NCBI GenBank assembly: GCA_024235015.1 | Contig: JACKNG010000003.1 | Coordinates: forward strand, 248,001 to 312,000 | DNA from: Gammaproteobacteria bacterium | GTDB taxonomy: Bacteria > Pseudomonadota > Gammaproteobacteria > Ga0077536 | DNA length: 64,000 bases | Direction: 5' to 3' | Shown here: piece by piece, positions 35,357 to 44,433 of the stretch | How the letters are laid out: every line of letters starts with the position of its first letter | How positions within the stretch are numbered: position 1 is the first letter of the stretch | Made by a program: the position numbers and the translations under genes | Notes under the pieces: model-generated | What the model was told of the DNA's origin: nothing | Database searches by the model: none | The model's input: the letters and a program-made list of their open reading frames with translations, nothing else

Positions 35357-35893
35357 ATGAGATGGTTTGACGACTTCTTCGAACGCCAGGCGCGCAACGT
35401 CGCGCTGAAGACCTCACGCCGCAGCGCGCTGCTGCGCATCGGCCGCGTCATGGTCGGCACGGCCTTCCTGCTGCCGGTGCTGCCCTTCGATCGCCAGCCG
35501 CGTGCCCAGCACGGCGCCATCGACGACGGCAAGCACGACCCGCTCGACCCGGAGCGCTGCGAATACTGGCGCTACTGTTCGCTGGACGGCACGCTGTGCA
35601 CCTGCTGCGGTGGCTCCATCACCACCTGCCCGCCGGGCAGCGAGCCATCCTCGGTGACCTGGATCGGCACCTGCCACAATCCCGAGGACGGCAAGGACTA
35701 CCTGGTCAGCTACAACGACTGCTGCGGTGGCGCCAGCTGCGGGCATTGCTTCTGCAACCAGAACGAGGGCGAACGCCCCGGCTACCGCATGGGCATCCAC
35801 AACGACATCAACTGGTGCATGGGCAACGAGAGCAGCGTCTACCACTGCACGGTGTCGGTGGTCCTCGGCGAGTCCGGCGCCAAGGCCGGCTGA
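35357..35893 (+). CDS. aauA: TTQ amine dehydrogenase light chain (AauA/MauA)
   Basis: The 178-residue precursor has the long Tat-type leader of this family (KTSRRSALLRIGRVMVG at 18-34). The mature part keeps the predicted TTQ tryptophans Trp102 (VTWIGTCHN) and Trp153 (DINWCMGNE), Asp121 (YNDCC) needed for cofactor formation, and 14 cysteines, as in CEYWRYC, CTCCGG and CGHCFC. Motif order matches MADH and AADH beta subunits throughout. It oxidises primary amines to aldehydes and ammonia. All key residues are intact, so the enzyme is probably active. The amine is not determined. Confidence 0.93.
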   Translation: MRWFDDFFERQARNVALKTSRRSALLRIGRVMVGTAFLLPVLPFDRQPRAQHGAIDDGKHDPLDPERCEYWRYCSLDGTLCTCCGGSITTCPPGSEPSSVTWIGTCHNPEDGKDYLVSYNDCCGGASCGHCFCNQNEGERPGYRMGIHNDINWCMGNESSVYHCTVSVVLGESGAKAG

Positions 35894-35910
35894 GGCCGCG
35901 CCCGCTCGCC

Positions 35911-36348
35911 ATGTCGGTTGCCGCGCGCCCGCTCCTCGTCGCGGGCGCGCTGGCGATCCTCCCGCTGGCCGTCTCGGCCCAGCCGCCCGAACACGATTTC
36001 CTGCAGTTCTGCGTCGGCTGTCACCGCCTCGACGGCAGCGGCAGCGCGCAGAACGGCGTGCCCGACATGCGCGGCGTGGTCGGGCGCTTCCTGCGCGGGC
36101 CGACGGGGCGCGCCTTCGTCGTCCAGGTTGCCGGCGTCGCCCAGGCCCCGCTCGACGATGCCGCGATCGCGGCCCTGCTCAACTGGCTGCTGCCGCGCAT
36201 GGATGCGGACGGCCTGCCGGACGATTTCCAACCCTATACCGCGGCCGAGGTCGCCCACCTGCGCGCAACCCGGCCGGGCGACGTCCCGGCCCTGCGCCAG
36301 CGCGCGCTCGACGAGGTTGCCGCGCTCGAGGCGGGCGCGGCCCGTTGA
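35911..36348 (+). CDS. small periplasmic cytochrome c, probable electron acceptor
   Basis: From ATG 35911 the 145-residue protein has a signal peptide (MSVAARPLLVAGALAILPLAVSA) and a single heme site CVGCH. As I recall, the aau cluster of Alcaligenes faecalis also carries a small monoheme cytochrome c gene directly after the light chain, so it probably takes electrons from the TTQ enzyme. A clear Met ligand is not obvious; PDMRGVVGRF is a candidate. It starts 17 bases after the light-chain stop. Confidence 0.82.
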   Translation: MSVAARPLLVAGALAILPLAVSAQPPEHDFLQFCVGCHRLDGSGSAQNGVPDMRGVVGRFLRGPTGRAFVVQVAGVAQAPLDDAAIAALLNWLLPRMDADGLPDDFQPYTAAEVAHLRATRPGDVPALRQRALDEVAALEAGAAR

Positions 36349-36436
36349 CGCCGCCCGCCCGCCTCGCGCACCCTCGGGGGCGGCGACGGTATCGCCTGCC
36401 ATCCGCCATCCATCCGTTCACGGGGAGAAAGACCAC

Positions 36437-37312
36437 ATGACCGTCGAGTACATGGCCGCCATCCGCGCGCGCTACGAGAAGCTCGGTTACACGCCCTACC
36501 GCTGGTACGTGGCCGAGGATGCACCGCCCTTCGCGCCGCTGCGCCAGCCACTGGCCGCGAGCCGCCTGGGCCTGTTGTCGACCTCCGGCGCCTACGCCGT
36601 CGGCCAGTGCGCCTACCACTACAAGGACGACGCCGGCTTCCGCGCGATCCCGTCGGACACCGCACCGGAGGACCTCCGTTTCTCGCACATCACCGAGAAC
36701 TACCTGGTCGACCCCAAGCAGGACCCGGACTGCATCTTCCCGCTCGGCACCCTGCGCGCGCTGGTCGCCGACGGCGCCGTCGGCGCGCTCGCCGACGAGG
36801 TCTTCTCCTGCATGGGCGGGGTCTACTCGCAGCGCCGCGTACGCGAGGAAACGGCGCCGGCCCTGCTCGAGGCCTTCCAGGGACAAGGCGTCGACTGCGC
36901 GCTGCTGGTCGCGATGTGACCGGTGTGCCACCAGACCGTGTGTCTGGTCGCCCGTCACCTCGAAGCGCACGGCATTCCCACCCTCGTGCTGGGCTCGGCG
37001 CGCGACATCCTCGTCGCCGGGCGGCCGCCGCGCGCGGCCTTCGTCGACTACCCGCTCGGTCACAGCGCCGGCAAGCCACACGATCGCGCCGACCAGCGCA
37101 GCGTGGTGAGCGGCGCCCTGGCCGGCTTCGCCACCATCGACACGCCCGGCACCCTGATCGACCTGCCCAATGCCTGGGGCGACGACGCCTGGCGCAGCGA
37201 GGCCAGTTCGACCGAGGCCCGCGACACCCGCCAGCCGCGCGACCTCACCCCGCAATGGCAGCGCGCGGGCGACCGCGAGGCCGCCATTGCGAGCGGTGCC
37301 TGGGCACCGTGA
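36437..37312 (+). CDS. GrdB/PrdB-family protein with in-frame UGA, probable selenoprotein
   Basis: ATG 36437 (after GGGGAGA) opens a frame that meets TGA at 36917-36919 and then continues to 37312 with the same character. Read through, it is 291 residues with Sec161 in VAM-U-PVCHQTVC, a UxxC redox motif. The part after the UGA (GIPTLVLGSARDI, FVDYPLGHSAGKP) agrees with glycine/sarcosine/betaine/D-proline reductase selenoprotein B relatives. A SECIS-like hairpin follows at once. It is shorter than true GrdB and has no GrdA/E partner here, so the reaction is unknown. It lies 88 bases after the cytochrome c gene. Two separate genes (the second from GTG 36923) is a weaker alternative. Confidence 0.82.
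36917..36960 (+). promoter_or_regulatory. bacterial SECIS-like hairpin after the UGA codon
   Basis: Seventeen bases after the UGA lies an apical loop CGUGU (36937-36941) closed by a perfect 7-bp stem, ACCAGAC (36930-36936) with GUCUGGU (36942-36948). A G is in the first two loop positions. Distance, stem and loop fit the bacterial SECIS model. The UGA is followed by C. This hairpin would bind SelB to insert selenocysteine. Confidence 0.72.
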
Positions 37313-37328
37313 AAGACCCTCGGCGACG

Positions 37329-38195
37329 ATGAACGAGCCGGGCGGCCCGCGCGCCGACGTCCTGCTGTGGGGGGTGATCGCGGCCTGGACCGCGGTCACC
37401 CTGGCCAGCTTCTTCGCCCCGGCCGTGCTGTCACCGAACCACGCGCGCTACGTCAACGTCGCGCTGATGAGCGTGTTCACCCTGCTCCACGGCGCGCGCC
37501 GCTACGGCTGGGCCGGGATCGGCGTCTACTTCGCCATCGCCTGCCTCGTCGCCAACGGCTTCGAAAACCTCTCGATCACCACCGGCCTGCCCTTCGGCCA
37601 GTACCACCACACCGCGGCGATGGGCCCGAAGCTGTTCCAGGTACCGCTCATCATCGGCCCGATCTTCGCCGTCGCCGGCTACCTCGCCTGGGTGGTGACC
37701 GGCATCCTGCTCGGCGCGGTGTTCGGCGCGCCGGAACACGGCCTGGCGGTGGCGCGCTGCGTGCTCGCCGCCGCCGTGACCACCATGTGGGACCTGTGCG
37801 TCGACGCCATCGGCGGCACCGTCAACCGTGACTGGATATGGGCCCACGGCGGCGCCTTCTTCGGCGTGCCGTGGCTGAACTTCGCCGGCTGGCTGCTGAC
37901 GATGTGGGTGATCTTCCAGCTCTTCGCCGGCTACGTGACCCGCGTCGGGCAGGTCCGCCCGGTGCCGGTGGCGAGCCCCTACTGGCTGCAACCGGTGGTG
38001 TTCTGGTTGCTGATCGCGCTGCAGTTCCCCCTGCTCGCGTTGATCGTGCCCGAAGCCGCGATCACCGACGCCGCCGGCGCAACCTGGTCGATGCACGGCC
38101 TGTTCACCAGCATGGCCGTGGTCAGCGTGTTCACCATGGGCTTCACCGGCCTGCTCGCCTGGGTTCTGCTGGCGCGCGCCCGCGCCGGGCATTGA
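37329..38195 (+). CDS. carotenoid biosynthesis-type membrane protein (DUF422/CruF-like)
   Basis: The 288-residue protein has about eight membrane helices. Features are ANGFENLSITTGLPFGQYHHT near 75-95, GTVNRDWIWAHGGAFFGVPWLNF near 185-207 and GWLLTMW; these Glu/His/Asp-rich helix ends are typical of the carotenoid hydratase CruF/DUF422 family. Other carotenoid genes are absent from the window, so its substrate is open. It starts 16 bases after the GrdB-like gene and may be cotranscribed. Confidence 0.68.
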   Translation: MNEPGGPRADVLLWGVIAAWTAVTLASFFAPAVLSPNHARYVNVALMSVFTLLHGARRYGWAGIGVYFAIACLVANGFENLSITTGLPFGQYHHTAAMGPKLFQVPLIIGPIFAVAGYLAWVVTGILLGAVFGAPEHGLAVARCVLAAAVTTMWDLCVDAIGGTVNRDWIWAHGGAFFGVPWLNFAGWLLTMWVIFQLFAGYVTRVGQVRPVPVASPYWLQPVVFWLLIALQFPLLALIVPEAAITDAAGATWSMHGLFTSMAVVSVFTMGFTGLLAWVLLARARAGH

Positions 38196-38213
38196 ACGCC
38201 CGCACGCCCGCCT

Positions 38214-38693
38214 TCACAGGCTCATCGTGCCCTGCCCCGCCCAGCCGCGCGCCAGGGTGGTCATGGCGCGGATGTGCACCACTTCGCGCGCGATCAGCCA
38301 CTGCCCGCCCTGCCGGCGAAAACCCCAGTCGTAGGTGCCCCAGCCCAGCACCGAGTCGGCGCCCTCTTCCTGCGTCACGTGCCAGTACATGAAGGCGCTG
38401 GCCGTGTCGCCGGTGACCGTGACGACTTCGTTGGCGTAGTAGCGGCGCGGGTTGTCGAAGCGCCGCCAGTAGTTCTCGAAAAAGCGCATCACGGCGTCGA
38501 TGCCGCGTACCTCGACGCTCCAGGCCGGCACCTCGATCACGGCGTCGTCGGTGAACAACGGCCACAGCACGTGGGGGTGCTTCTCGTCGACGCCGACGGC
38601 GTACTGCGACAAGACGGTGCGGATGTCGCGATCGGCGCGCAGCGCCGCGACTTCGTGTTCGAGCGCCGCGAGGCGCGTTTCCAGCGTGGTCAT
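38214..38693 (-). CDS. SnoaL-like polyketide-cyclase-fold protein
   Basis: From ATG 38693 the protein has 159 residues with an N-terminal coiled segment (LETRLAALEHEVAALRADRDI) and the cone-fold pattern YAVGVDEK...LFTDDAVIEV...FFENYW...ANEVVTVTGDTA. Members act as cyclases, isomerases, hydrolases or dehydratases, or as catalytically silent binders. It is divergent from the Baeyer-Villiger monooxygenase gene with a shared 197-base control region, so a joint pathway is likely. Confidence 0.78.
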   Translation of the reverse strand: MTTLETRLAALEHEVAALRADRDIRTVLSQYAVGVDEKHPHVLWPLFTDDAVIEVPAWSVEVRGIDAVMRFFENYWRRFDNPRRYYANEVVTVTGDTASAFMYWHVTQEEGADSVLGWGTYDWGFRRQGGQWLIAREVVHIRAMTTLARGWAGQGTMSL

Positions 38694-38829
38694 GGTTTCT
38701 CCCTCCTCGGGCGCCGCCCGCCGCGCCTGCCCGGGCGGGCCCGGTGGCGCGGCGTCCATCATCGATCAAGGCCCGGCGGCCGTCACCCGCGGCGCCGCCG
38801 GCCAGCGCCCCGCACGGGGGCCTGGAACT

Positions 38830-38839
38830 TGTACGTACA
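38830..38839. promoter_or_regulatory. palindromic operator-like site in the monooxygenase promoter
   Basis: TGTACGTACA is a perfect 10-bp palindrome in the short AT-richer part of the divergent region between the SnoaL-like and monooxygenase genes, 51 bases before the ATG at 38891. It resembles TetR-family operators. No regulator gene is adjacent. Confidence 0.4.
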
Positions 38840-38890
38840 TCTGTTAATCTCAGGTTTTCCCATTCCAGTTGCGGCCGGAGGCCGACCCGC

Positions 38891-40498
38891 ATGCCCACGA
38901 CCTACGATGCCATCGTCATCGGCGCCGGAATCTCCGGCTTGTACTCGACCTACCGCCTGCGCGAACGCGGCCTGAGTGTGCACGGCTTCGAAGCCGGCAG
39001 CGACGTCGGCGGCACCTGGTACTGGAACCGCTACCCCGGCTGCCGTTTCGATTCCGAGAGTTACACCTACCAGTACTCGTTCTCCAAGGAACTGTTCGAG
39101 GAATGGCAGTGGAGCGAACACTTCGCCAGCCAGCCCGAGATCGAACGTTATGTCCATTACGTCGCCGACAAGTTCGATCTCAAGCGGCACTACGACTTCG
39201 ACGCGCGGGTCAAGACCGTGCATTTCGACGACGCCGACCGCATGTGGACCGTGACCGCCGAGGACGGGCGCAGTGCGCGGGCGCGCTTCATCGTCGCCGG
39301 CACCGGCCTGCTGTCGGCGTTCCAGTTGCCCGACTACCCCGGCGTGCACGATTTCGCCGGCCTCACCGTGCACACCGCGCGCTGGCCGAAAGAAGGCATC
39401 GACGTCAGCGGCAAGCGCGTCGGCATCATCGGCAGCGGCCCGACCGCGGTGCAGGTGATCCAGTCCATCGCCCCCGAGGTCGGCCACCTGACGGTGTTCC
39501 AGCGCACCGCCAACTGGTGCACCCCGCTGCGCAACCGTCCCATCACGGCCGAGGAGCAGCGCGACCTCACCGCCCACGCCGCCGAGATCATCGATCACTG
39601 CAAGCAGACCTTCGCCGGCTTCATGCACGACATGGACCCGCGCGCCAGCACCGAGGTCGCCTCGAAGGAAGAGCGCTGGGCCAAGTACCAGGATCTCTAC
39701 GAACGCGGCGGCTTCGCCCTGTGGTTCGCCAACTACAACGACCTCTTCACCAACCGCGCCTTCGCCGAGGAGGTCAGCGAGTTCCTCGCCGAGAAGATCC
39801 GCCAGCGGGTCAAGGACCCGGCCACGGCCGAGAAGCTGATCCCGAAGAACCATCCCTACGGGACCAAGCGCCCGCCGGGCGAGAAGGACTTCTATGAGGC
39901 CTTCAACCGCGACAACGTCGACCTCGTCGACCTGCGCGCGACCCCCATCTCGCGCATCACCGCGGCCGGGGTAGAGACCAGCGAACAACTCTACGAACTC
40001 GATATCCTGATCTACGCCACCGGCTTCCAGAGCCTGACCGGCGAGCTGCTGCGCATCGACATCCGCGGCGAGGGCGGCCTCGCCCTGGCCGACAAGTGGG
40101 CCGACGGGCCGCGCACCAACCTCGGCGTGCAGTTCGCCGGCTTTCCCAACTTCTTCGCCACCATGGGGCCCCACCACCCGGCGACGTTCTGCAACATCAC
40201 GCGCTGCGCGGAAACCACGGTCGACTGGATCGTCGACTGCATCGACTACATCCGCGCACACGGCTACACCTCGATCCAGCCCACGCCGGAAGCGGAGGAA
40301 GCCTGGACCCGGCACTGCTACGACTCGTCCAAGGGGCTGATCATCGACGAGATGCGTGACTCCTGGTTCTTCGGCAACAACAACCCGGAGAACAAGGGCG
40401 TGCCGCGCTTCCTGCTGTGGGCCGGCAGCGTCAGCGAGTTCCACCAGGTCTACCGCGACGTCGCCGCCGCCGGTTACCGCGGCTTCGAGTTCCGCTGA
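38891..40498 (+). CDS. Baeyer-Villiger monooxygenase (flavin, cyclohexanone-monooxygenase type)
   Basis: The 535-residue protein has GAGISG (11-16) for FAD, the type I Baeyer-Villiger fingerprint FAGLTVHTARWP (155-166) and GSGPTA (181-186) for NADPH. It converts ketones to esters or lactones using O2. ATYGF near IYATGFQSL is the conserved family motif region. ATG 38891 follows GCCGGAGG. The ester or lactone product could be cut by one of the hydrolases encoded nearby, including the convergent gene at 40537, which is inference. Confidence 0.9.
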   Translation: MPTTYDAIVIGAGISGLYSTYRLRERGLSVHGFEAGSDVGGTWYWNRYPGCRFDSESYTYQYSFSKELFEEWQWSEHFASQPEIERYVHYVADKFDLKRHYDFDARVKTVHFDDADRMWTVTAEDGRSARARFIVAGTGLLSAFQLPDYPGVHDFAGLTVHTARWPKEGIDVSGKRVGIIGSGPTAVQVIQSIAPEVGHLTVFQRTANWCTPLRNRPITAEEQRDLTAHAAEIIDHCKQTFAGFMHDMDPRASTEVASKEERWAKYQDLYERGGFALWFANYNDLFTNRAFAEEVSEFLAEKIRQRVKDPATAEKLIPKNHPYGTKRPPGEKDFYEAFNRDNVDLVDLRATPISRITAAGVETSEQLYELDILIYATGFQSLTGELLRIDIRGEGGLALADKWADGPRTNLGVQFAGFPNFFATMGPHHPATFCNITRCAETTVDWIVDCIDYIRAHGYTSIQPTPEAEEAWTRHCYDSSKGLIIDEMRDSWFFGNNNPENKGVPRFLLWAGSVSEFHQVYRDVAAAGYRGFEFR

Positions 40499-40536
40499 GC
40501 CGCGCGCCGCTCAGCGCCGCGGCCGCACGACCGGCT

Positions 40537-41403
40537 TCAGTCGATACTGCTGGCGACGAACTCGCACAGGGCGTCGGTCAGCGGGCCGTCGGCCTCGCCC
40601 AGGCTCTCGATCACGTTGAAATGATGGCAATCGCCGAGTACCTGGTACTCGGCGCCCAGCCCGACCGCCTGGCAGGCGGCGACGTAGTCGCGCGACTGGC
40701 GATGGAACTCCTCGGATTCGCCGCCGCCGACCGCCGCGATCAGCGGCGCGGCGGTGCGCGGCAGCTGCAGCTGCGGGCTCTCGCGCAATACCGTGTCACC
40801 GTCGAGCTGGATCATCGGCTGCAGCCACGAGTAGCGCAGCGGACGCAGGTCGAACAGGCCCGAGATCGCGTATCCCCCCTTGACGAGGTCCGGCGGCAGG
40901 CCGTACTCGCCGAGCCAGTCGGTGGCGAGCAGGCGCGCGACCTGGTGACCACCGGCGGAATGCCCGCTGACCACGATACGTTCGGGGTCGCCGCCGAAGT
41001 CTTGGACGTGGCGGTAGAGCCAGGCCAGCGCGGCGCGGCTCTGGCGGGTGATCTCACCGATCGAGACGGCCGGACACAGCGCGTAGTTGGTGACAACGAC
41101 GGTGTAGCCGCGCGCCACCGGCCCGGCGGCGACAAAGCTGAACTCCTTGGCGCTCAGGCGCCGCCAGTAACCGCCGTGGACGAACACCACCACCGGCGCA
41201 TCCGGCCGCGCGGCGGGAAAGATGTCGAGTGTCTCGGCCAGGGTCGGACCGAAGGCGAGGTCGAGTTCGCAGGCGAGGGCGCTGCGCGTCCGCGCGCTGG
41301 CCTCGACGAAGAACTCCAGCCAGCGCCGCGCATCGGGCACCTGGCGCTCGATGTTGTACTGGGCGTCGATGTCGTCCTGGCTGGCGAAGTCGCGGTAGAG
41401 CAC
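40537..41403 (-). CDS. alpha/beta hydrolase, arylformamidase-like
   Basis: This 288-residue esterase has HGGYWRRLS (about 75-83), the oxyanion-hole motif typical of kynurenine formamidase-like proteins, SGHSAGGH as the nucleophile elbow, and a C-terminal GDCHHFNVIE with candidate His. The Asp of the triad is not certain. No tryptophan-degradation genes are nearby; being convergent to a Baeyer-Villiger gene, it could also act on esters. Confidence 0.8.
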   Translation of the reverse strand: MLYRDFASQDDIDAQYNIERQVPDARRWLEFFVEASARTRSALACELDLAFGPTLAETLDIFPAARPDAPVVVFVHGGYWRRLSAKEFSFVAAGPVARGYTVVVTNYALCPAVSIGEITRQSRAALAWLYRHVQDFGGDPERIVVSGHSAGGHQVARLLATDWLGEYGLPPDLVKGGYAISGLFDLRPLRYSWLQPMIQLDGDTVLRESPQLQLPRTAAPLIAAVGGGESEEFHRQSRDYVAACQAVGLGAEYQVLGDCHHFNVIESLGEADGPLTDALCEFVASSID

Positions 41404-41488
41404 GCTGTCCTCCCGGGTTCGTGGCCCGACTAGACACCACCGCGAGCGCGTCCGTCAATCGGCGTCGCGCAGGCACCAGCCGGCGCCT

Positions 41489-44293
41489 TCACCCGGTATT
41501 GCGCAGGCCCGCGGCGATGCCGTTGATCGAGATGTGGATGCCGCGCTGCAGTCGTTCGCGCGCCGCCGCCGGCTCGCGGCCGTCGCGGTAACGCCGCAGC
41601 AGTTCGACCTGGAGGTGGTTGAGCGGGTCGAGGTAGGGAAAGCGATGAGCGATGGAACGCGCCAGGGCGGGGTTGGCCGCGAGGCGTTCCTCGGCGCCGC
41701 TGATCAGGCTGACCATGGCGTCGGTGCGCGTCCACTCGGCGCGGATGCGCTCGAAGATGCGCCGCGCGGCGCGGCGGTCCGGCACCAGTTCGACGTAACG
41801 CGCGGCGATGCCGAGGTCGGTCTTGGCTAGCACCATGTCGAGGTTGGAGACCAGCGCGCGGAAGAACGGCCAGCGCCGGTGCATGCGCTGCAGGCACTCG
41901 ACCCGCTCGGCGCGCTCGCCGGCGTCCAGCCAGGCCTCTACCGCGCTGCCGAAACCGTACCAGCCCGGCAACGCCACGCGGCACTGGCCCCAGGAGAAGC
42001 TCCAGGGGATCGCCCGCAGGTCCTCGATGGCGAAGGTGGCCTTGCGCGAGGCCGGCCGCGAGCCGATGTTGAGCGCCGCGATCTCGCTGATCGGCGTGGC
42101 CGCGGCAAAGTAGTCGACGAAGGCCGGGTCGTCGTAGACCAGGCGGCGGTAGGCCGCCATGCTCGCCGCGCTGATGGCGTCGGCGGCCTCGAGGAAGCGT
42201 TGCGGCGGGCGCTTGGTCGGGTGCAGCACGGTCGCCTCCAGGGTCGCCGCGACGAGCGTCTCGAGGTTGCGCCGGCCGATCTCGGGATGGGCGTACTTGG
42301 CGCCGATCACTTCGCCCTGCTCGGTCAGCCGGATCTGGCCGTTCACGGTGCCGGGTGGCTGGGCCAGGATGGCCTGGTAGCTCGGCCCGCCGCCGCGCCC
42401 GACGGTGCCGCCGCGGCCGTGGAACAGGCGCAGGCGCAGGCGGTGGGAGCGCTCCAGCGGCTCGAACAACTCGACCAGGGCGACCTCGGCGCGGTAGAGC
42501 TCCCAGTTGCTGGTGAACACGCCGCCGTCCTTGTTGCTGTCGCTGTAGCCGAGCATGATTTCCTGCTCCGCGCCGCTGCGCCGGACCATGTCGAGCACCC
42601 CGGGCAGGGCATAGAACTCGCCCATGATCTCGGCCGCGCGACGCAGGTCGGCGATGGTCTCGAACAGCGGCACCACGACCAGGTCGGCGACGGCGTCGCG
42701 GTCCAGGGTGCCGCGCACCAGCCCGGCTTCCTTCTGCAACACCAGCAGTTCGAGCAGGTCGCTGACGGCCTCGGTGTGGCTGATGATCGAATGGCGGATG
42801 GCGCCCGGCCCGTAGGCCGCGCGCGCCGCGGCAGCGGCCTCGAAGATCTCGAGTTCGCCGCTGGTCAACTCCGAGTAGCGCGCGCCGCGCACGCGCAGCG
42901 GCCGCGCATCGTTCAGCAGCGCCAGCAAGCAGGCCCGTCGGGCGTCCTCGTCGAGCGCCGGGTAATCGGCCTCGATGCGCGCCACGCGCAGCAGCTCGGC
43001 GACCACCGCCTCGTGCTTGTCCGAACTCTGGCGCAGGTCGAGGGTGGCGAGGTGGAAGCCGAACACCTGCGCGGCGCGCTTGAGCGGCGCGAGGCGCGGC
43101 GCGATCAGGGCCTCGGCATGGTGGGAGCGCAGCGAGGCGGCGATGACGTCGAGATCGGCGATGAATTCCTGCGCCGTCGCGTAGGGGTCCTGCGGCGCGA
43201 CGGCGTGGCGCAGGGCCTCGGTGCCGGTGAGTTCGTGCAGGGTGGCGGCAAGCCGCGCGTAGATACCGACCAGGGCGCGGCGGTAGGGCTCGTCCTGGCG
43301 GTGCGCGCTGCGGTCGGGCGAGCGCGCGGCGAGCTTGCGCATGGCCGGGGTCACCGGCGAGAACAGGTTCGACATCGACAGCTCACTGCCGAGTTCGTGC
43401 ACCTCGACCAGGTAGTGGCGCAGCGCGACCTCGGCCTGGCGCGCCAGGGCGCGGCGCAGGGTGGCCGCGGTGACGTTGGGATTGCCGTCGCGATCGCCGC
43501 CGATCCAGGCGCCCATGCGCAGGAAGCAGCCGATGTCGTGCCCGGGCAGGGCGCGCTCGACCTCGCGGTAGAGCCGCGGCACCTCGCGCAGGAAGGTCGC
43601 GTGGTAGTAGGACAGCGCGTTCTCGATTTCGTCGGCCACGGCGAGCTTGGCCGTGCGCAGCATGCGGGTCTGCCACAGCTGGGTGATGCGGGCACGGATG
43701 AGTGCCTCGTTGTCGTCGCGCTCGCGCGCGGCGACGAGGTGATCGCGGGCTTCGATGAGCCCGGCGATGGCGCGCTCGGCATCGAGGATGCTCTTGCGCT
43801 GGACCTCGGTCGGGTGGGCGGTGAGGACGGGCGAGATGTAGGCCTCGCGCAGCAGCGCGGCGATGTCGCCGGCGCGTTCGCCGCTGCGCTGCAGGCGCTC
43901 GAAGGCCAGGGCGAGCGAACCGTCCTGCAGCCGCCCGCCGCGCTCGTGGACGTGGCGACGGCGCACGTGGTGGCGATCCTCGGCGATGTTGGCGAGGTGC
44001 GAGAAATAGCTGAAGGCGCGGATCACGCTGACCGTCTGGTCGACCGAGAGATTCTTGAGCAGGCGATCGAGGGTCCGCCCGGCGCGCTTGTCCGCCTTCA
44101 GGCGATAGGCCACCGAGAGCTGGCGTACGCGCTCGATCAATTCGAACGCGGCACGCCCTTCCTGCTCGCGGATGACGTCGCCGAGGATGCGCCCGAGCAG
44201 GCGGATGTCCTCGACCAGCGGGCGGTTCTTGGCCGCGGCATCGTGATCGCCACCGGCGCCGCGTGCCTGCCCTCCACTTCGTCCCCGTGCCAT
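41489..44293 (-). CDS. ppc: phosphoenolpyruvate carboxylase
   Basis: From ATG 44293 the protein has 934 residues. It has TAHPTEVQRKS with the catalytic His, GGDRDGNPNV, GYSDSNKDGG, FHGRGGTVGRGGGP and the C-terminal RNTG, all invariant in bacterial PEPC. It carboxylates PEP to oxaloacetate, replenishing the TCA cycle. GGAGG sits at good distance from ATG 44293 and directly abuts the alternative ATG 44299, so the former is preferred. The open frame reaches 40 codons further upstream without homology. The first 20 residues are a Gly/Arg-rich extension. Confidence 0.95.
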   Translation of the reverse strand: MARGRSGGQARGAGGDHDAAAKNRPLVEDIRLLGRILGDVIREQEGRAAFELIERVRQLSVAYRLKADKRAGRTLDRLLKNLSVDQTVSVIRAFSYFSHLANIAEDRHHVRRRHVHERGGRLQDGSLALAFERLQRSGERAGDIAALLREAYISPVLTAHPTEVQRKSILDAERAIAGLIEARDHLVAARERDDNEALIRARITQLWQTRMLRTAKLAVADEIENALSYYHATFLREVPRLYREVERALPGHDIGCFLRMGAWIGGDRDGNPNVTAATLRRALARQAEVALRHYLVEVHELGSELSMSNLFSPVTPAMRKLAARSPDRSAHRQDEPYRRALVGIYARLAATLHELTGTEALRHAVAPQDPYATAQEFIADLDVIAASLRSHHAEALIAPRLAPLKRAAQVFGFHLATLDLRQSSDKHEAVVAELLRVARIEADYPALDEDARRACLLALLNDARPLRVRGARYSELTSGELEIFEAAAAARAAYGPGAIRHSIISHTEAVSDLLELLVLQKEAGLVRGTLDRDAVADLVVVPLFETIADLRRAAEIMGEFYALPGVLDMVRRSGAEQEIMLGYSDSNKDGGVFTSNWELYRAEVALVELFEPLERSHRLRLRLFHGRGGTVGRGGGPSYQAILAQPPGTVNGQIRLTEQGEVIGAKYAHPEIGRRNLETLVAATLEATVLHPTKRPPQRFLEAADAISAASMAAYRRLVYDDPAFVDYFAAATPISEIAALNIGSRPASRKATFAIEDLRAIPWSFSWGQCRVALPGWYGFGSAVEAWLDAGERAERVECLQRMHRRWPFFRALVSNLDMVLAKTDLGIAARYVELVPDRRAARRIFERIRAEWTRTDAMVSLISGAEERLAANPALARSIAHRFPYLDPLNHLQVELLRRYRDGREPAAARERLQRGIHISINGIAAGLRNTG

Positions 44294-44433
44294 CGTCATC
44301 CTCCCGCCGTTACCGCTCGAGTGCGGACTATGCTGCACTGCGCAATGCGACGTTTCAACCGTGCGCGTCCGCATCGCGGCGGGAAACGCATAGAATCCCG
44401 CGCGTTCAACCAACGACGGGGAGGTATCGACAC

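Noticed and set aside
36437..36919. A truncated pseudogene ending at the TGA 36917
   Set aside because: Coding character and family motifs continue in frame after the TGA, and a SECIS-like hairpin lies at the right distance.
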